From the NCBI RefSeq assembly GCF_006715285.1, contig NZ_VFMX01000001.1, forward strand, positions 496,001-560,000: a DNA stretch of 64,000 bases, in the 5' to 3' direction. Positions 25,350-35,350 of the stretch are shown here, piece after piece. How positions within the stretch are numbered: the stretch's first letter is position 1; each line of letters starts with the position of its first letter. Origin of the DNA: Arthrobacter sp. SLBN-83. GTDB lineage: Bacteria > Actinomycetota > Actinomycetes > Actinomycetales > Micrococcaceae. The notes beneath the pieces are model-generated. The model saw only the letters and a list, made by a program, of their open reading frames with translations, did no database searches and was not told where the DNA came from. The translations under genes were made by a program, and so were the position numbers.

Positions 25350-26828
25350 TCAACCCAGCAGCGCGCTCCAGTCCACGGGCCCGTTGGATGCCGGTTTACC
25401 CTTGGCCTGCCCGGCCCGGGCGTTGTTTCTCGGTTTGGCTTTGGCCGCCCCTTCTTTTGGCGGCGCGATGGGCGGCCCCCAAGGCAGCGCGAATGCCGGC
25501 ACCAACTCGCCCAGCTGCACGCCGTGCGGCGGCACCACCAGCACACCGTCGGCAGCGGCCAGGCCGCGCATCATGCCGGGGCCTGTGTGCTGCGCAGGGG
25601 AAGCCATTCCGTATAGCAGCCGGAAGGGCATCAGGCGGGTGCGTCCAGGATCAGCTTCGATCATGGTTCCGCACGGTACTTCCTGCACGGTGGGCATGGC
25701 CCGGTGCCCCAAGGCGGCGAACAAGGGGGCACCGACGGTGGAAAGGGCCATCATGGCTGCGAGCGGGTTGCCGGGGAGCCCAAGGACAAAGCGGCCGTCC
25801 GGCAGTTCGGCCAGGACGGCGGGGTGGCCGGGCCGCATTGCCACGCCGTCGATGATGAGCCGCCCGCCGAGTTCTGCAACGGCCCGCCGGAGGTGGTCTG
25901 TGCCTGAGCGCCCGGTGCCCCCGGTGGTAATAACGACGTCGGCCGGCAGGTCGGGCGCGTCCGGCACCTCCGGCAGCACGTCTTCGAGCGCAGCAAGCCA
26001 TTCCGCATACGAGTCGCCGATCCGCTGCTGCCCGGCATGGATACCTCCGAGCATGGCAACCACCGCCGGCAGTTGCGGGCCGAACGTATCGCGCACCTGG
26101 CCGGGAACCGGGGTACCGCGTTCCACAACCTCGGATCCGGTCAGCACCAGACGCACCACCGGCTTGCCCTCAACTTGCACTTCGTCGTAGCCTGCCAGCG
26201 CCGCAAGGGCCAGGTGTGCCGGGTTCAGTTCCACCCCGGCCTTGACCAGGATGTCTCCTTCAAGGGCTTCCTCCCCTGCCTTTCTGACGTGTTCACCCGC
26301 GCGGGGTTCGCCCGGCCGGGCCTTGCCTCCCAACATCACCACCGGGCCTTCATCGTCCTGGCCGAGGACTGCGCTCTCGGTACGGAGGACCGCTTTGCCG
26401 CCTGCGGGGATGAGGCCACCGGTGGCAATGGGACTGGCCTGGTGCGGCGCCAGCCGGGTGCCCGGCTCCACCGGGATCCATGGGCCGCTTCCATTGACTG
26501 CCCATCCGTCCATGGCCGAGGACGCATAGTGCGGCATGTCCTGGAGTGCCACGATGTCCTGGTCAAGTTTCCGGCCCAGGGCAATGTTCAGGGCCACGGG
26601 GCCGGGAGGAATCGGGGTGGCCGCATCGTAGGCAGCCTGCCTGGCCTCTTCCCACGTGTGTGCCAGGTGGTGGTGGTGGGGGCGCCCGGGTTCGGCTTCG
26701 CCCGGCTCCCTGTTGCCGGATCCGGCGTCAGCCGTACCGCTTTCCTCCGGGGCGGTTTCTCCCGGGCCGGCGTCCTCCGGGCCAGGACCGGGCGGCTCCG
26801 CCGGATCGCTCCGGGTTTCTGCAGTCAT
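25350..26828 (-). CDS. moeA: Molybdopterin molybdenumtransferase MoeA
   Basis: The 492-aa enzyme inserts molybdate into adenylated molybdopterin. Conserved stretches are YASSAMDGWAV, the TTGGTGRSGTDHL substrate loop and LPGNPLAA. The first ~48 residues are an unusual Glu/Pro/Gly-rich leader ending in a HHHH run before the domain starts, and the C-terminus has a basic tail; both lie outside the family core. Its start overlaps the DUF6457 stop by ATGA, within a three-gene coupled operon. Confidence 0.94.
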   Translation of the reverse strand: MTAETRSDPAEPPGPGPEDAGPGETAPEESGTADAGSGNREPGEAEPGRPHHHHLAHTWEEARQAAYDAATPIPPGPVALNIALGRKLDQDIVALQDMPHYASSAMDGWAVNGSGPWIPVEPGTRLAPHQASPIATGGLIPAGGKAVLRTESAVLGQDDEGPVVMLGGKARPGEPRAGEHVRKAGEEALEGDILVKAGVELNPAHLALAALAGYDEVQVEGKPVVRLVLTGSEVVERGTPVPGQVRDTFGPQLPAVVAMLGGIHAGQQRIGDSYAEWLAALEDVLPEVPDAPDLPADVVITTGGTGRSGTDHLRRAVAELGGRLIIDGVAMRPGHPAVLAELPDGRFVLGLPGNPLAAMMALSTVGAPLFAALGHRAMPTVQEVPCGTMIEADPGRTRLMPFRLLYGMASPAQHTGPGMMRGLAAADGVLVVPPHGVQLGELVPAFALPWGPPIAPPKEGAAKAKPRNNARAGQAKGKPASNGPVDWSALLG

Positions 26829-27118
26829 TCGCCGGGAGTCCCGGCGGCTTCAGCGTCGTAGTCAGCTGCCAGGGAACGGGCAACGGCCAACGCCGCGTCC
26901 ATGGAGGCCGCGTCCAGCTCCCTGCCGGGAGCGGCAGCCAGGCCTGCGGCAAAGCCGGCAATGAAGGTGGTAAGCGGAGCGGCCGGCCGGACAACGGCAT
27001 GGGCGGCAACGCCGGCGAGTGCCAGCACTGCGTTGATGTCTACCTGGACGTCCTCAAGCTTGTACGCCTGGAGAAGGGACCTGCACCATTCTTCCAGCGT
27101 TTCGTCCTGGCTTTTCAC
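26825..27118 (-). CDS. DUF6457 small protein of the molybdenum-cofactor operon
   Basis: The 97-aa mostly helical protein matches DUF6457 (LEEWCRSLLQAYKLEDV at the N-terminus, an Ala-rich helical middle with PLTTFIAGFAAGLAA). It is overlapped at both ends by neighbouring genes: its start overlaps the mobA stop and its stop overlaps the moeA start. This fixed position between nucleotidyltransferase and MoeA suggests an accessory part in cofactor assembly. No catalytic residues are evident. Confidence 0.8.
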   Translation of the reverse strand: MKSQDETLEEWCRSLLQAYKLEDVQVDINAVLALAGVAAHAVVRPAAPLTTFIAGFAAGLAAAPGRELDAASMDAALAVARSLAADYDAEAAGTPGE

Positions 27119-27858
27119 GACTTGCCTCCCACGTTAGTTCCGCCCGCGCTTGGATCCGTGCTTTCACGCTGGGTCCCGGCGGCAATCCCCAGCGCGGCAG
27201 CATCGTCCCAGGTATCCACATCGGAGGTGGACCCGGCGGGGACTGTGACAAGCTGCACGTCCAGACTAGCAAGGAGAGCCCGCACAGAGCCGTTCACCAA
27301 CCCGTTGCGGGCGGCCAACTCCGCACACGCTTGTTTTAACCCAGGCGTGCTGTAAAAAGCCGCCAGGGGCTGTGCCCTCCCGTCGCCGGACCGGGCCATC
27401 ATGCCGCCTCCACCGCCTCCCTGGGGGCGGGCGGCAGACGCAGAAAGCGCCTCCCACAACACAGCCACAGCTTCGGACGCCAGCGGCATGTCGCAGGCCA
27501 GCACCAAGGTAAAGGGTGCATCTCCGCCATTTCTCGCCAGGGCGTCCAGGCCGGCCGCGATGGCAGCCGCGGGCCCTGCCAAGGGCGGCTCCTCCCGGCA
27601 CCTGAGCACGCCGGGCGGCCAGTTGGCCGGGGATACCGGGAGTGATGGGGATACCGGGTGTGATGCAGTGCCCTGGGATGGCAGGAAGCCGCTGTCGCCG
27701 ACGACGACAGTCCGACGGGCACCGGCTGCAGCATCCAGCGCCCGTTCCAGAAGCGTCTGGCCGCGGAAGACAAGGGACTGCTTGGGTACGCCGCCCAGCC
27801 GCGATGACCTTCCACCGGCCAGAATCAAGGCATCAAAAGCCAGGCTCTTCTCTTGCAC
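27115..27858 (-). CDS. mobA: Molybdenum cofactor guanylyltransferase-like protein (MobA type)
   Basis: The 247-aa NTP-transferase of the MobA family has the signature LILAGGRSSRLGGVPKQ at residues 11-27 and the ACDMPLAS metal-binding Asp further on. It would transfer GMP to molybdopterin, making the dinucleotide cofactor used by formate dehydrogenase and related enzymes, which fits the fdhD gene nearby. A related CTP-using activity cannot be excluded. It is the first gene of a tightly coupled operon with DUF6457 and moeA. Confidence 0.85.
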   Translation of the reverse strand: MQEKSLAFDALILAGGRSSRLGGVPKQSLVFRGQTLLERALDAAAGARRTVVVGDSGFLPSQGTASHPVSPSLPVSPANWPPGVLRCREEPPLAGPAAAIAAGLDALARNGGDAPFTLVLACDMPLASEAVAVLWEALSASAARPQGGGGGGMMARSGDGRAQPLAAFYSTPGLKQACAELAARNGLVNGSVRALLASLDVQLVTVPAGSTSDVDTWDDAAALGIAAGTQRESTDPSAGGTNVGGKS

Positions 27859-27915
27859 TCCCCCAGCCTAACCACCGGCCGGCGCAGGAATCACGCCGTT
27901 TCCCCAGGACCGGGG

Positions 27916-28416
27916 TCAGGCAGCGCGTTCGGGAAGAAGGAACGGATCCCACGCGGGGGTAGGCTTCTCCAGTTCCTTGATCTGCCAGATGGTGCCGCGC
28001 GGAGGCTCGGGCACGAACCGAAGCGTCCAGCCCATCTCGGCCGGCGTGTGGTCGCCCTTGACGTTGTTGCAGCGGAGGCAGGCGGCCACCAGGTTCTCCC
28101 ACGAGTCAGCCCCGCCCCGGGATTTAGGGTGGACATGATCGATGGTGTGCGCCGCTTTGCCGCAGTACGCGCACTTATGGCCGTCGCGTCTGAGCACACC
28201 CCTGCGGCTGACAGCCGTGGAATGGTTGTATCGGGGCCGGATGTACCGGTTGAGGAGGATCACGGACGGACGGCCCAGGACGTCGGTGGGCCCCACCACG
28301 GGGTCGTCCCCCTCGGCCACGACGCTCGCCTTGCCCGTGAGCACAAGCACCAGCGCCCGGCGGAAAGTAATAACCGCCAGCGGTTCATATCCAGCATTCA
28401 GAACGAGAGTGCGCAT
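27916..28416 (-). CDS. HNH endonuclease family protein
   Basis: The 166-aa protein has an N-terminal domain (MRTLVLNAGYEPLAVITFRR) followed by an HNH nuclease fold. The fold has zinc-type cysteines CAYCG, the HNH core IDHVHPKSRGGADSWENLVAACLRCNN and a closing basic region. It is a conserved actinobacterial chromosomal protein outside any mobile element here. Its DNA target and role are unknown. AGAGG lies six bases before ATG 28414-28416. Confidence 0.9.
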   Translation of the reverse strand: MRTLVLNAGYEPLAVITFRRALVLVLTGKASVVAEGDDPVVGPTDVLGRPSVILLNRYIRPRYNHSTAVSRRGVLRRDGHKCAYCGKAAHTIDHVHPKSRGGADSWENLVAACLRCNNVKGDHTPAEMGWTLRFVPEPPRGTIWQIKELEKPTPAWDPFLLPERAA

Positions 28417-28495
28417 GCACTTACCTCTTCACGGCCGCACCCGTCAGGGGCACGAGGGCCGGCTGCCCTCGGCATGTCCGGGCTATGGATCGACA

Positions 28496-28530
28496 TCACA
28501 AGAGTAAACAGAGAAGTGCAAAATCAGGTA
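28496..28530 (-). promoter_or_regulatory. Candidate promoter of the HNH gene
   Basis: On the minus strand TTGCAC and TGATGT are separated by 17 bp, upstream of a ~75-base leader. The -10 is imperfect. The rest of the 266-bp gap (28417-28682) holds this leader and the terminator below; I see no gene in it. Confidence 0.4.
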
Positions 28531-28601
28531 ATCGCCGCCCTGGTACCGTCCCGGAAAACGGCGACGCCGGGAGGCCGTCCCCGCCTGCGGGAACTGCCTT
28601 A

Positions 28602-28637
28602 AAAAGCACAGGACCCCCGCCACGAGGGCGGGGGTCC
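28602..28637 (-). terminator. Strong intrinsic terminator after the NlpC/P60 gene
   Basis: GGACCCCCGCC (28611-28621) and GGCGGGGGTCC (28627-28637) form a perfect 11-bp stem with a 5-base loop. On the minus strand CTTTTT follows shortly after. It ends the wall-hydrolase transcription unit. Confidence 0.85.
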
Positions 28638-28682
28638 TTGGACATTAGGCACGGGCTGTCGCCTGTGCCGGACGTGGGGTGC

Positions 28683-29468
28683 TTACCTGACGTGGATGAA
28701 CACCGGTCCGGAGCCCACGTTTGCACTGAAGACTACGGTGTCGTTGCCGTTGAAGCCACCATGTACGGCCATGCCGTTTCCGGCGTAGACAGCGATGTGT
28801 GCCATTCCTCCGCCACCATCGGCGTAGTAGATCAGGTCACCGGGCTGGGCCTGGGAGGCGGGCACAGTGTCACCGAGGGACAGGTACCCGGCGGGCCAGT
28901 CGTGGAAGTGGATGCCGACGGCGGCCAAGGCGTTGGTCACCAGCATGGTGCAGTCCTGGTGGACGCCGAGCTGGGCGTAGGCGGCCGAGAGGATTGCGGC
29001 ACCCTTGCCGCTGGCGGAAGCCTGGGCTGCAGGAGCGGCCGGGGCAGTGGCGGTGGCAACCTTGGCCGTGACCTTGGGAGCGGCAACGGGCTGGGCAGCA
29101 GGCTCCGCGGCGGGAGCAGGGGCAGCTTCCTGCACTTCAACCTGGGGCTCCGGCTCGACGACCGGGGCCGGCGTGGTGGTCACAGCGGGCTTCTCAAAGC
29201 TGATGGCAATGGTGGAAGCGGCGGAAATCGGGGCGTCGACCGCGGATTCAACTTCCAGCGCGGAGGCGGGAGCGGAGTCGCGCTTGACGTTTGCGTCGGC
29301 GGCGTTCGCCGCAATGCCGCTGGTCAGGACCAAACCGGAAGCAGCGGCAATGACCGCGGCCTGGCGGCCCATGCCGCCGGCGTTGTCGCTGACAGCCTTG
29401 GCAATGACAGCGATCGAGTTGGTCTTGGTGACCTCGGCGCGGTGCCGTGCGGTAGCACGAGTCGTCAT
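28683..29468 (-). CDS. Exported NlpC/P60-type peptidoglycan hydrolase
   Basis: The 261-aa protein has a long basic leader (about 32 residues) before a hydrophobic export segment (GRQAAVIAAASGLVLTSGIAANAAD). A Pro/Ala-rich linker follows, and then a cysteine-peptidase domain with C173 in QDCTMLV and H224 in AHIAVYAG. It should cleave stem-peptide bonds in the wall. The canonical DCSG motif is changed to DCTM, so activity may differ from the sister enzyme at 29631. I start at ATG 29466-29468, with GAGAGAA just upstream. Unlike its two relatives it has no riboswitch directly before it and may be read through from upstream. Confidence 0.88.
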   Translation of the reverse strand: MTTRATARHRAEVTKTNSIAVIAKAVSDNAGGMGRQAAVIAAASGLVLTSGIAANAADANVKRDSAPASALEVESAVDAPISAASTIAISFEKPAVTTTPAPVVEPEPQVEVQEAAPAPAAEPAAQPVAAPKVTAKVATATAPAAPAAQASASGKGAAILSAAYAQLGVHQDCTMLVTNALAAVGIHFHDWPAGYLSLGDTVPASQAQPGDLIYYADGGGGMAHIAVYAGNGMAVHGGFNGNDTVVFSANVGSGPVFIHVR

Positions 29469-29522
29469 CAGTTCTCTCTTTCGTTTTCCTTGCGACCGCG
29501 TGTAGGCAGGCAAAGGGTCATA

Positions 29523-29557
29523 GACGCGCCGGCATCTTGGGGGTACGCCGGCGCGTC
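29523..29557. other. Perfect 11-bp inverted repeat between the NlpC/P60 genes
   Basis: GACGCGCCGGC (29523-29533) and GCCGGCGCGTC (29547-29557) flank a 13-base loop. It could terminate or attenuate transcription leaving the upstream hydrolase gene, but no proper U-tract follows. It lies 55 bp before the start of the downstream gene. Confidence 0.55.
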
Positions 29558-29630
29558 CCGAACGGGGATGTGGTTTCTAGCGAAAAAGCTTTGGGCAAAG
29601 AAATAGCCCTTGGAGCATGGAGCCCAAGAA

Positions 29631-30386
29631 CTACTTGTTGAGGTGGTAGTACGACGAGGTACCGGTGGCTGCAGGCGAGTGGAGCAGCGTGCCCTGCGAG
29701 GGGTTGAGTGCGCTGATCATCATGCCGTTGCCGACGTAGATGCCAACGTGCGCGCCGCCGTTCTGGACAACCAGGTCACCGGGCTGCGGTGCGGAGGTGG
29801 GGGTCATGATGCTCCACGCGTTGGTGCGGGGAATGCTGATGCCGGCCTGGGCGTAAACCCACTGCACGAAACCGGAGCAGTCCCAGCCGGTGACGGGGCT
29901 GGTGCCGCCCCACACGTACGAGTGGCCGATGCCGGTGTAGGCGATGGCTGCGATGCCTGAGGTGGCTGCGGAGGACACGGTCTCGGCGGTCTTGGTGACC
30001 GGGGAGGCGTCCTGGCCGGCGGCGGCGGCAGCAGTAGCGGTGCGGTTTGCCGTGTCGGTGGACTGCGTACGCACAGCTTCCACCTTTGGAGCAGCAGTGG
30101 TCTTGACCACGGGACGCTCGAAGGAAACTGTGGCCGTGGGGGCAGCGGTGACGGCGAGGGCCGTCTGGGCCGAACCGGATTCGGTGGAAGCTGAGACACC
30201 GGCAGTGGTGTCTGCAGCGGTGGCCGGCAGGCCCATGCTCAGGATGAGGCCCGATGCGGCTGCCACAACGGCAGCCTGGCGGCCTACGGTCCCGGCATTT
30301 GCACTCACGGCCTTGGACACGGCATCCAAGGGGTTGGTGCGAACCGTTTGCGCACGGTGGCGCGCAGAATTATGGCGTGAAGACAC
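29631..30386 (-). CDS. Exported NlpC/P60 endopeptidase under a c-di-AMP riboswitch
   Basis: This 251-aa wall hydrolase has the same leader module as its neighbour (GRQAAVVAAASGLILSMGLPATAAD, then VSFERPVVKTTAAP). Its NlpC/P60 domain is complete, with C170 in DCSGF, H213 in HVGIYVG and PQPGDLV. The start is GTG 30384-30386, 8 bases after GAGAGG at the edge of the riboswitch. Reading frames extending further upstream run through the riboswitch and should be ignored. Such enzymes trim or split peptidoglycan during growth and division. Confidence 0.92.
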   Translation of the reverse strand: MSSRHNSARHRAQTVRTNPLDAVSKAVSANAGTVGRQAAVVAAASGLILSMGLPATAADTTAGVSASTESGSAQTALAVTAAPTATVSFERPVVKTTAAPKVEAVRTQSTDTANRTATAAAAAGQDASPVTKTAETVSSAATSGIAAIAYTGIGHSYVWGGTSPVTGWDCSGFVQWVYAQAGISIPRTNAWSIMTPTSAPQPGDLVVQNGGAHVGIYVGNGMMISALNPSQGTLLHSPAATGTSSYYHLNK

Positions 30387-30394
30387 GAAGGTAG

Positions 30395-30535
30395 CCTCTC
30401 CCAATGCCTGCGAGGTGAGCTGTCGGATTCGGATGGGAGTCACCCGGCCACGCTGCTTCCTGGGAAGCTTGTGACTTAACCCCAAGGCCTTCTGGATGAA
30501 GGCCAAAATTGGTTCCCCCGCCCCTGCCAGACGAT
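30395..30535 (-). ncRNA. c-di-AMP (ydaO/yuaA) riboswitch, copy 1
   Basis: The minus strand carries the family's conserved blocks in order: GGCGGGGGAACCAATT, TTGGGGTTAAGTC, GGCCGGGTGACTCCCATC, then CCGAATCCGACAGCTCACCT and GCAGGC. These riboswitches normally switch expression off when c-di-AMP is high. Its 3' edge includes GAGAGG, the likely ribosome site of the hydrolase. Confidence 0.93.
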
Positions 30536-30564
30536 GAAATGCGAACGGACCTTGAGCGGTGGCA

Positions 30565-30612
30565 GAGTTAGGCAATCCACTCAAGAGCGTCAACTTCGGA
30601 AAAGTTGACGCG
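30565..30612 (-). promoter_or_regulatory. Promoter with overlapping 10-bp inverted repeat before riboswitch copy 1
   Basis: TTGACG (30588-30593) and TAACTC (30565-30570) are spaced 17 bp apart on the minus strand. GCGTCAACTT (30587-30596) and AAGTTGACGC (30603-30612) are perfect inverted arms with a 6-bp centre, and one arm covers the -35. This suggests a second, protein-based control layer. Confidence 0.65.
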
Positions 30613-30696
30613 AGTTAGACGGTACAGCAGTTTTGTTTCAATGTCACATTCAGGTCACGGCGGGTCACAGCGATCTGAGAGTGGACAATCATTCGG

Positions 30697-31524
30697 TTAC
30701 AACCAGCCCATGGGATCGACCACTTCGCCGTTGACCTGGACCTCGAAGTGCAGGTGGCAGCCGGTGGACGCGCCGGTTGTGCCGCTCAGCGCCACAACGT
30801 CCCCACGGGACACGGTCTGCCCCACCTTGACGTTGAAGGATGACAGGTGGTTGTACGTGGTTTCCAGCCCGTTTCCGTGGTCAATGACAACCCGGTTTCC
30901 GCCGCCGAACTGATGCCAGCCCGCGAAGGTCACGGTCCCGGTGGCAGCGGCCAGGACGGAGGTCCCGCACTGCGCCACGAAGTCCTGGCCCCGGTGGAAG
31001 TCGCCCGAACCACCGGTGATGGGACTGACCCGGTAGCCGAAGGGGGAAGCGGTGACAAGCGAGGCCAGCGGTGCGGCCAGGGTGCCGGCTGACGCGGCGC
31101 GCGTTACGGAGCCGGCCGACTGGGCACTCAGGAGTTGCTTCAGCTTTCCGTCCGGGTCCGCCTGGGTCACCACTGCCGAGCGGCTGAAGTCGATCTGGGC
31201 ACCGATATCGGCGGAGATTTGGGGCTGGGGCGTTACGGAAGAGGCTGCCACCGGGGAGCTACCGGCGGTGTCAGTGGCCATGACGGGACTCGTGGCAGGC
31301 ACGGTTACGGTCAGCACCAGGCCGGTGGCCGCAAGGGCAATGCCGGCCTTCTGACCTATGCCGCTGGCAGCGGCAAACTCCGTCATCTGGCGGAACGGAC
31401 CCCGGCGGCGGCGGGCGTCGCGATGGAGGTCGCGGGGACGCTCCGCTGCGGCAGCTTCGACAACCCGCGGCGCCGAAGGGGGGCCGGCAGCACGGCGGCG
31501 TCCCCGGGGGGTCTGCATGGTCAA
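30697..31524 (-). CDS. Exported M23-family metallopeptidase under a c-di-AMP riboswitch
   Basis: The 275-aa LytM-like wall endopeptidase has an export segment at about residues 56-85. A related IDFSRSAVVTQ linker and a C-terminal M23 domain follow, with zinc ligands H177 and D181 (HRGQD) and the H257-L-H259 pair in CHLHFEV. By alignment with the NlpC gene's start, GAGAGG lies 8 bases before TTG 31522-31524; ATG 31516-31518 two codons later is the alternative. The enzyme would cleave cross-bridges or stem peptides. Confidence 0.92.
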   Translation of the reverse strand: MTMQTPRGRRRAAGPPSAPRVVEAAAAERPRDLHRDARRRRGPFRQMTEFAAASGIGQKAGIALAATGLVLTVTVPATSPVMATDTAGSSPVAASSVTPQPQISADIGAQIDFSRSAVVTQADPDGKLKQLLSAQSAGSVTRAASAGTLAAPLASLVTASPFGYRVSPITGGSGDFHRGQDFVAQCGTSVLAAATGTVTFAGWHQFGGGNRVVIDHGNGLETTYNHLSSFNVKVGQTVSRGDVVALSGTTGASTGCHLHFEVQVNGEVVDPMGWL

Positions 31525-31532
31525 GAAGGGTT

Positions 31533-31724
31533 CCTCTCTGGAGAAGCCTGCGGAGTTAGCTGTCGGATTCGGGTCAGAGAGATCAAAGACCCGGCCCGCC
31601 AGGGGCAAGCTTCTGCGCAGGGGTATTCCCGGAAGAATCCTTCACTGGAGAGGCTTGCTGCTGACGGACTTCACCCCAAGGCAGTCCCCCGCTGCCGATT
31701 GTGGTTCCCCCGCCTCTGCCAGTA
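31533..31724 (-). ncRNA. c-di-AMP (ydaO/yuaA) riboswitch, copy 2
   Basis: The conserved blocks on the minus strand are GAGGCGGGGGAACCACAA, TTGGGGTGAAGTC, GGCCGGGT, then CCGAATCCGACAGCTAACTC and GCAGGC. A longer variable arm between the second and third block makes it larger than copy 1. It ends at GAGAGG before the M23 start. Confidence 0.94.
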
Positions 31725-31799
31725 ACGACTCGTGCACCTGACCCGCTGGCAGAGCTCGGCTCCGGATCAGGTAACGCTTAAGTTTCAACGACTGGTTCT

Positions 31800-31829
31800 A
31801 CTATAGGGGCTTAAGACCCTTGGTAACAA
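31800..31829 (-). promoter_or_regulatory. Promoter of the M23 gene
   Basis: TTGTTA (31824-31829) and TATAGT (31800-31805) are separated by 18 bp on the minus strand. This gives a leader of about 270 bases that contains the riboswitch. Confidence 0.6.
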
Positions 31830-31879
31830 TTCCGTTATCTTTGCGTTGAAGGGCAGGCGCGGGGTATGGCAGCCCGGCT

Positions 31880-34037
<2,158 letters not shown>

Positions 34038-34053
34038 GTCCTAACGGCAGCTC

Positions 34054-34075
34054 GTGCCTGCCCATCGGCAGGCAC
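34054..34075 (+). terminator. First of two hairpins after serC
   Basis: GTGCCTGCC (34054-34062) and GGCAGGCAC (34067-34075) form a 9-bp stem with a 4-base loop. There is no U-tract, but a second hairpin follows directly. Confidence 0.6.
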
Positions 34076-34087
34076 GCTTAACGTACG

Positions 34088-34126
34088 ACGGCGCCGCCCG
34101 GGTTTGTCCCGAACGGCGCCGTTTTC
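34088..34126 (+). terminator. serC terminator
   Basis: ACGGCGCCG (34088-34096) and CGGCGCCGT (34114-34122) form the outer stem and CGGG/CCCG an inner stem. TTTTCGTT follows on the plus strand. The structure sits between serC and the convergent DUF3027 gene. Confidence 0.8.
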
Positions 34127-34172
34127 GTTGTGCCCGGCAGAGGGAGGGGCCGGTTTCCCGGCGAAGGTGCGG

Positions 34173-34733
34173 CTAGGCTCCTGCCTGCGCTCCGTCGTCG
34201 TCCGTCGGTTCCCCTGGCTGCCCTGGTTCCTGCGTTCCTGCATCCCTTGCCGCTGTCTCCTGGGGTTCCGGCTCCTGCGCTTCCGGCTCGCGGGCCTCTG
34301 CTTCGTGCCCATTAACCTCGGGCTCCTGGGGCCGTTCGTCCTCGGGGCGGACTCGTTCGGCCCACGGCACCCACTCCGGCGCGAGGATGGAATCCTCGGA
34401 CGGCAGCAGGCCCAGCTCGTTTACGGTGACCACCTTGGAACGCGAGTTGCGGGTCAGCACCGCGTACCACTGCCAGCCTGCATAACCCGCCAGGCGGGAC
34501 TCGAACAGGTGCGTCACCAACCGGTCGCCCTCGCTCTTGGCCGCAAGGTGCGCCCCGATGGTGGCGGCCGGCGTGATGCTCTCCACCGCTGTGCGGGCCG
34601 CATCAACAGCCGCGGCCAGGAAAGCGTCAGGCTTGCCCGTACGCCATACGGGCAAGCCTGCCTTGCGCTTTGGCGGAGTCTTGGCAGCCTGCTCCTGCAC
34701 TGGCGCGCCCGGCTGTTCAGGTTGGGGATCCAT
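34173..34733 (-). CDS. DUF3027 protein
   Basis: The 186-aa protein has a conserved N-terminal half (TGKPDAFLAAAVDAARTAV, then HLAAKSEGDRLVTHLFESRLAGYAGWQWYAVLTR and APEWVPWAERVRPED). An acidic Glu/Pro-rich tail follows. The family is restricted to actinobacteria and has no known role. It lies 6 bp downstream of the cold-shock gene on the same strand and opposite serC, the same conserved order seen around the mycobacterial genes of this family. It probably functions with the cold-shock protein. Confidence 0.88.
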   Translation of the reverse strand: MDPQPEQPGAPVQEQAAKTPPKRKAGLPVWRTGKPDAFLAAAVDAARTAVESITPAATIGAHLAAKSEGDRLVTHLFESRLAGYAGWQWYAVLTRNSRSKVVTVNELGLLPSEDSILAPEWVPWAERVRPEDERPQEPEVNGHEAEAREPEAQEPEPQETAARDAGTQEPGQPGEPTDDDGAQAGA

Positions 34734-34739
34734 GGGCGC

Positions 34740-35123
34740 CTAAACGTCCAGCTCGTCGGCAACCTTGCGCAGGGCGGCGGCAATGGCCTTGCCTTTGTTG
34801 CCCTCCGGGTACTTGCCCTTGGACAGGGTCCCGGACAGGTTGTCCAGGACGGTCACCAGGTCCTGCACCAGCGGGGCGAGGTCCTTGGCACTGGGACGCT
34901 TGGCCTTGGCAATGGACGGGGTCTTGTCCAGCACCCGCAGGCCCAGGGCCTGTGCACCCTTGCGGCCGTCCGCCACGCCGAACTCCACCCGCGTGCCCGC
35001 TTTCAGCTCCGTTACCCCTTCGGGCAGCGACGACTTGGGCAGGAAGACCTCCTGGCCGTCTTCGCCCGCGAGGAACCCAAAGCCCTTGTCCTTGTCATAC
35101 CACTTGACCTTGCCGGTAGGCAC
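34740..35123 (-). CDS. Cold-shock-domain protein with C-terminal extension
   Basis: The 127-aa protein has an N-terminal cold-shock domain (TGKVKWYDKDKGFGFL with RNP1, then QEVFLPKSSL at RNP2). An extra 60-residue helical domain (LAPLVQDLVTVLDNLSGTL, ending KVADELDV) is absent from classical CspA. The family binds single-stranded nucleic acid. The start is GTG 35121-35123, with AAGAAGG 8 bases upstream; a longer frame has no ribosome site. It is transcribed with DUF3027. Confidence 0.9.
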   Translation of the reverse strand: MPTGKVKWYDKDKGFGFLAGEDGQEVFLPKSSLPEGVTELKAGTRVEFGVADGRKGAQALGLRVLDKTPSIAKAKRPSAKDLAPLVQDLVTVLDNLSGTLSKGKYPEGNKGKAIAAALRKVADELDV

Positions 35124-35350
35124 GTAATCAACCTTCTTCGTTCTGCTGTCATGAGACGCGGCCGCCTGCCACCGCGTCCGCATTGTTGTGCGGGTTCAAG
35201 GTATGGCATGCGCAAACCGCGTTGGTCTGTATCCTTCAAGGTTATCCTGCCGAATGCCTGATTACGCTTCCTGCAGCACTGTTCCGCCCCGGGCGCAAGG
35301 GCGGCGGGAGCGTTTAACCGCACCAAGGGAGCCGCTGTAGCGTTGCGTCC

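Noticed and set aside
30387-30593. Upstream extension of the second NlpC/P60 protein
   Set aside because: This sequence is the c-di-AMP riboswitch and promoter; an open frame through it is accidental.
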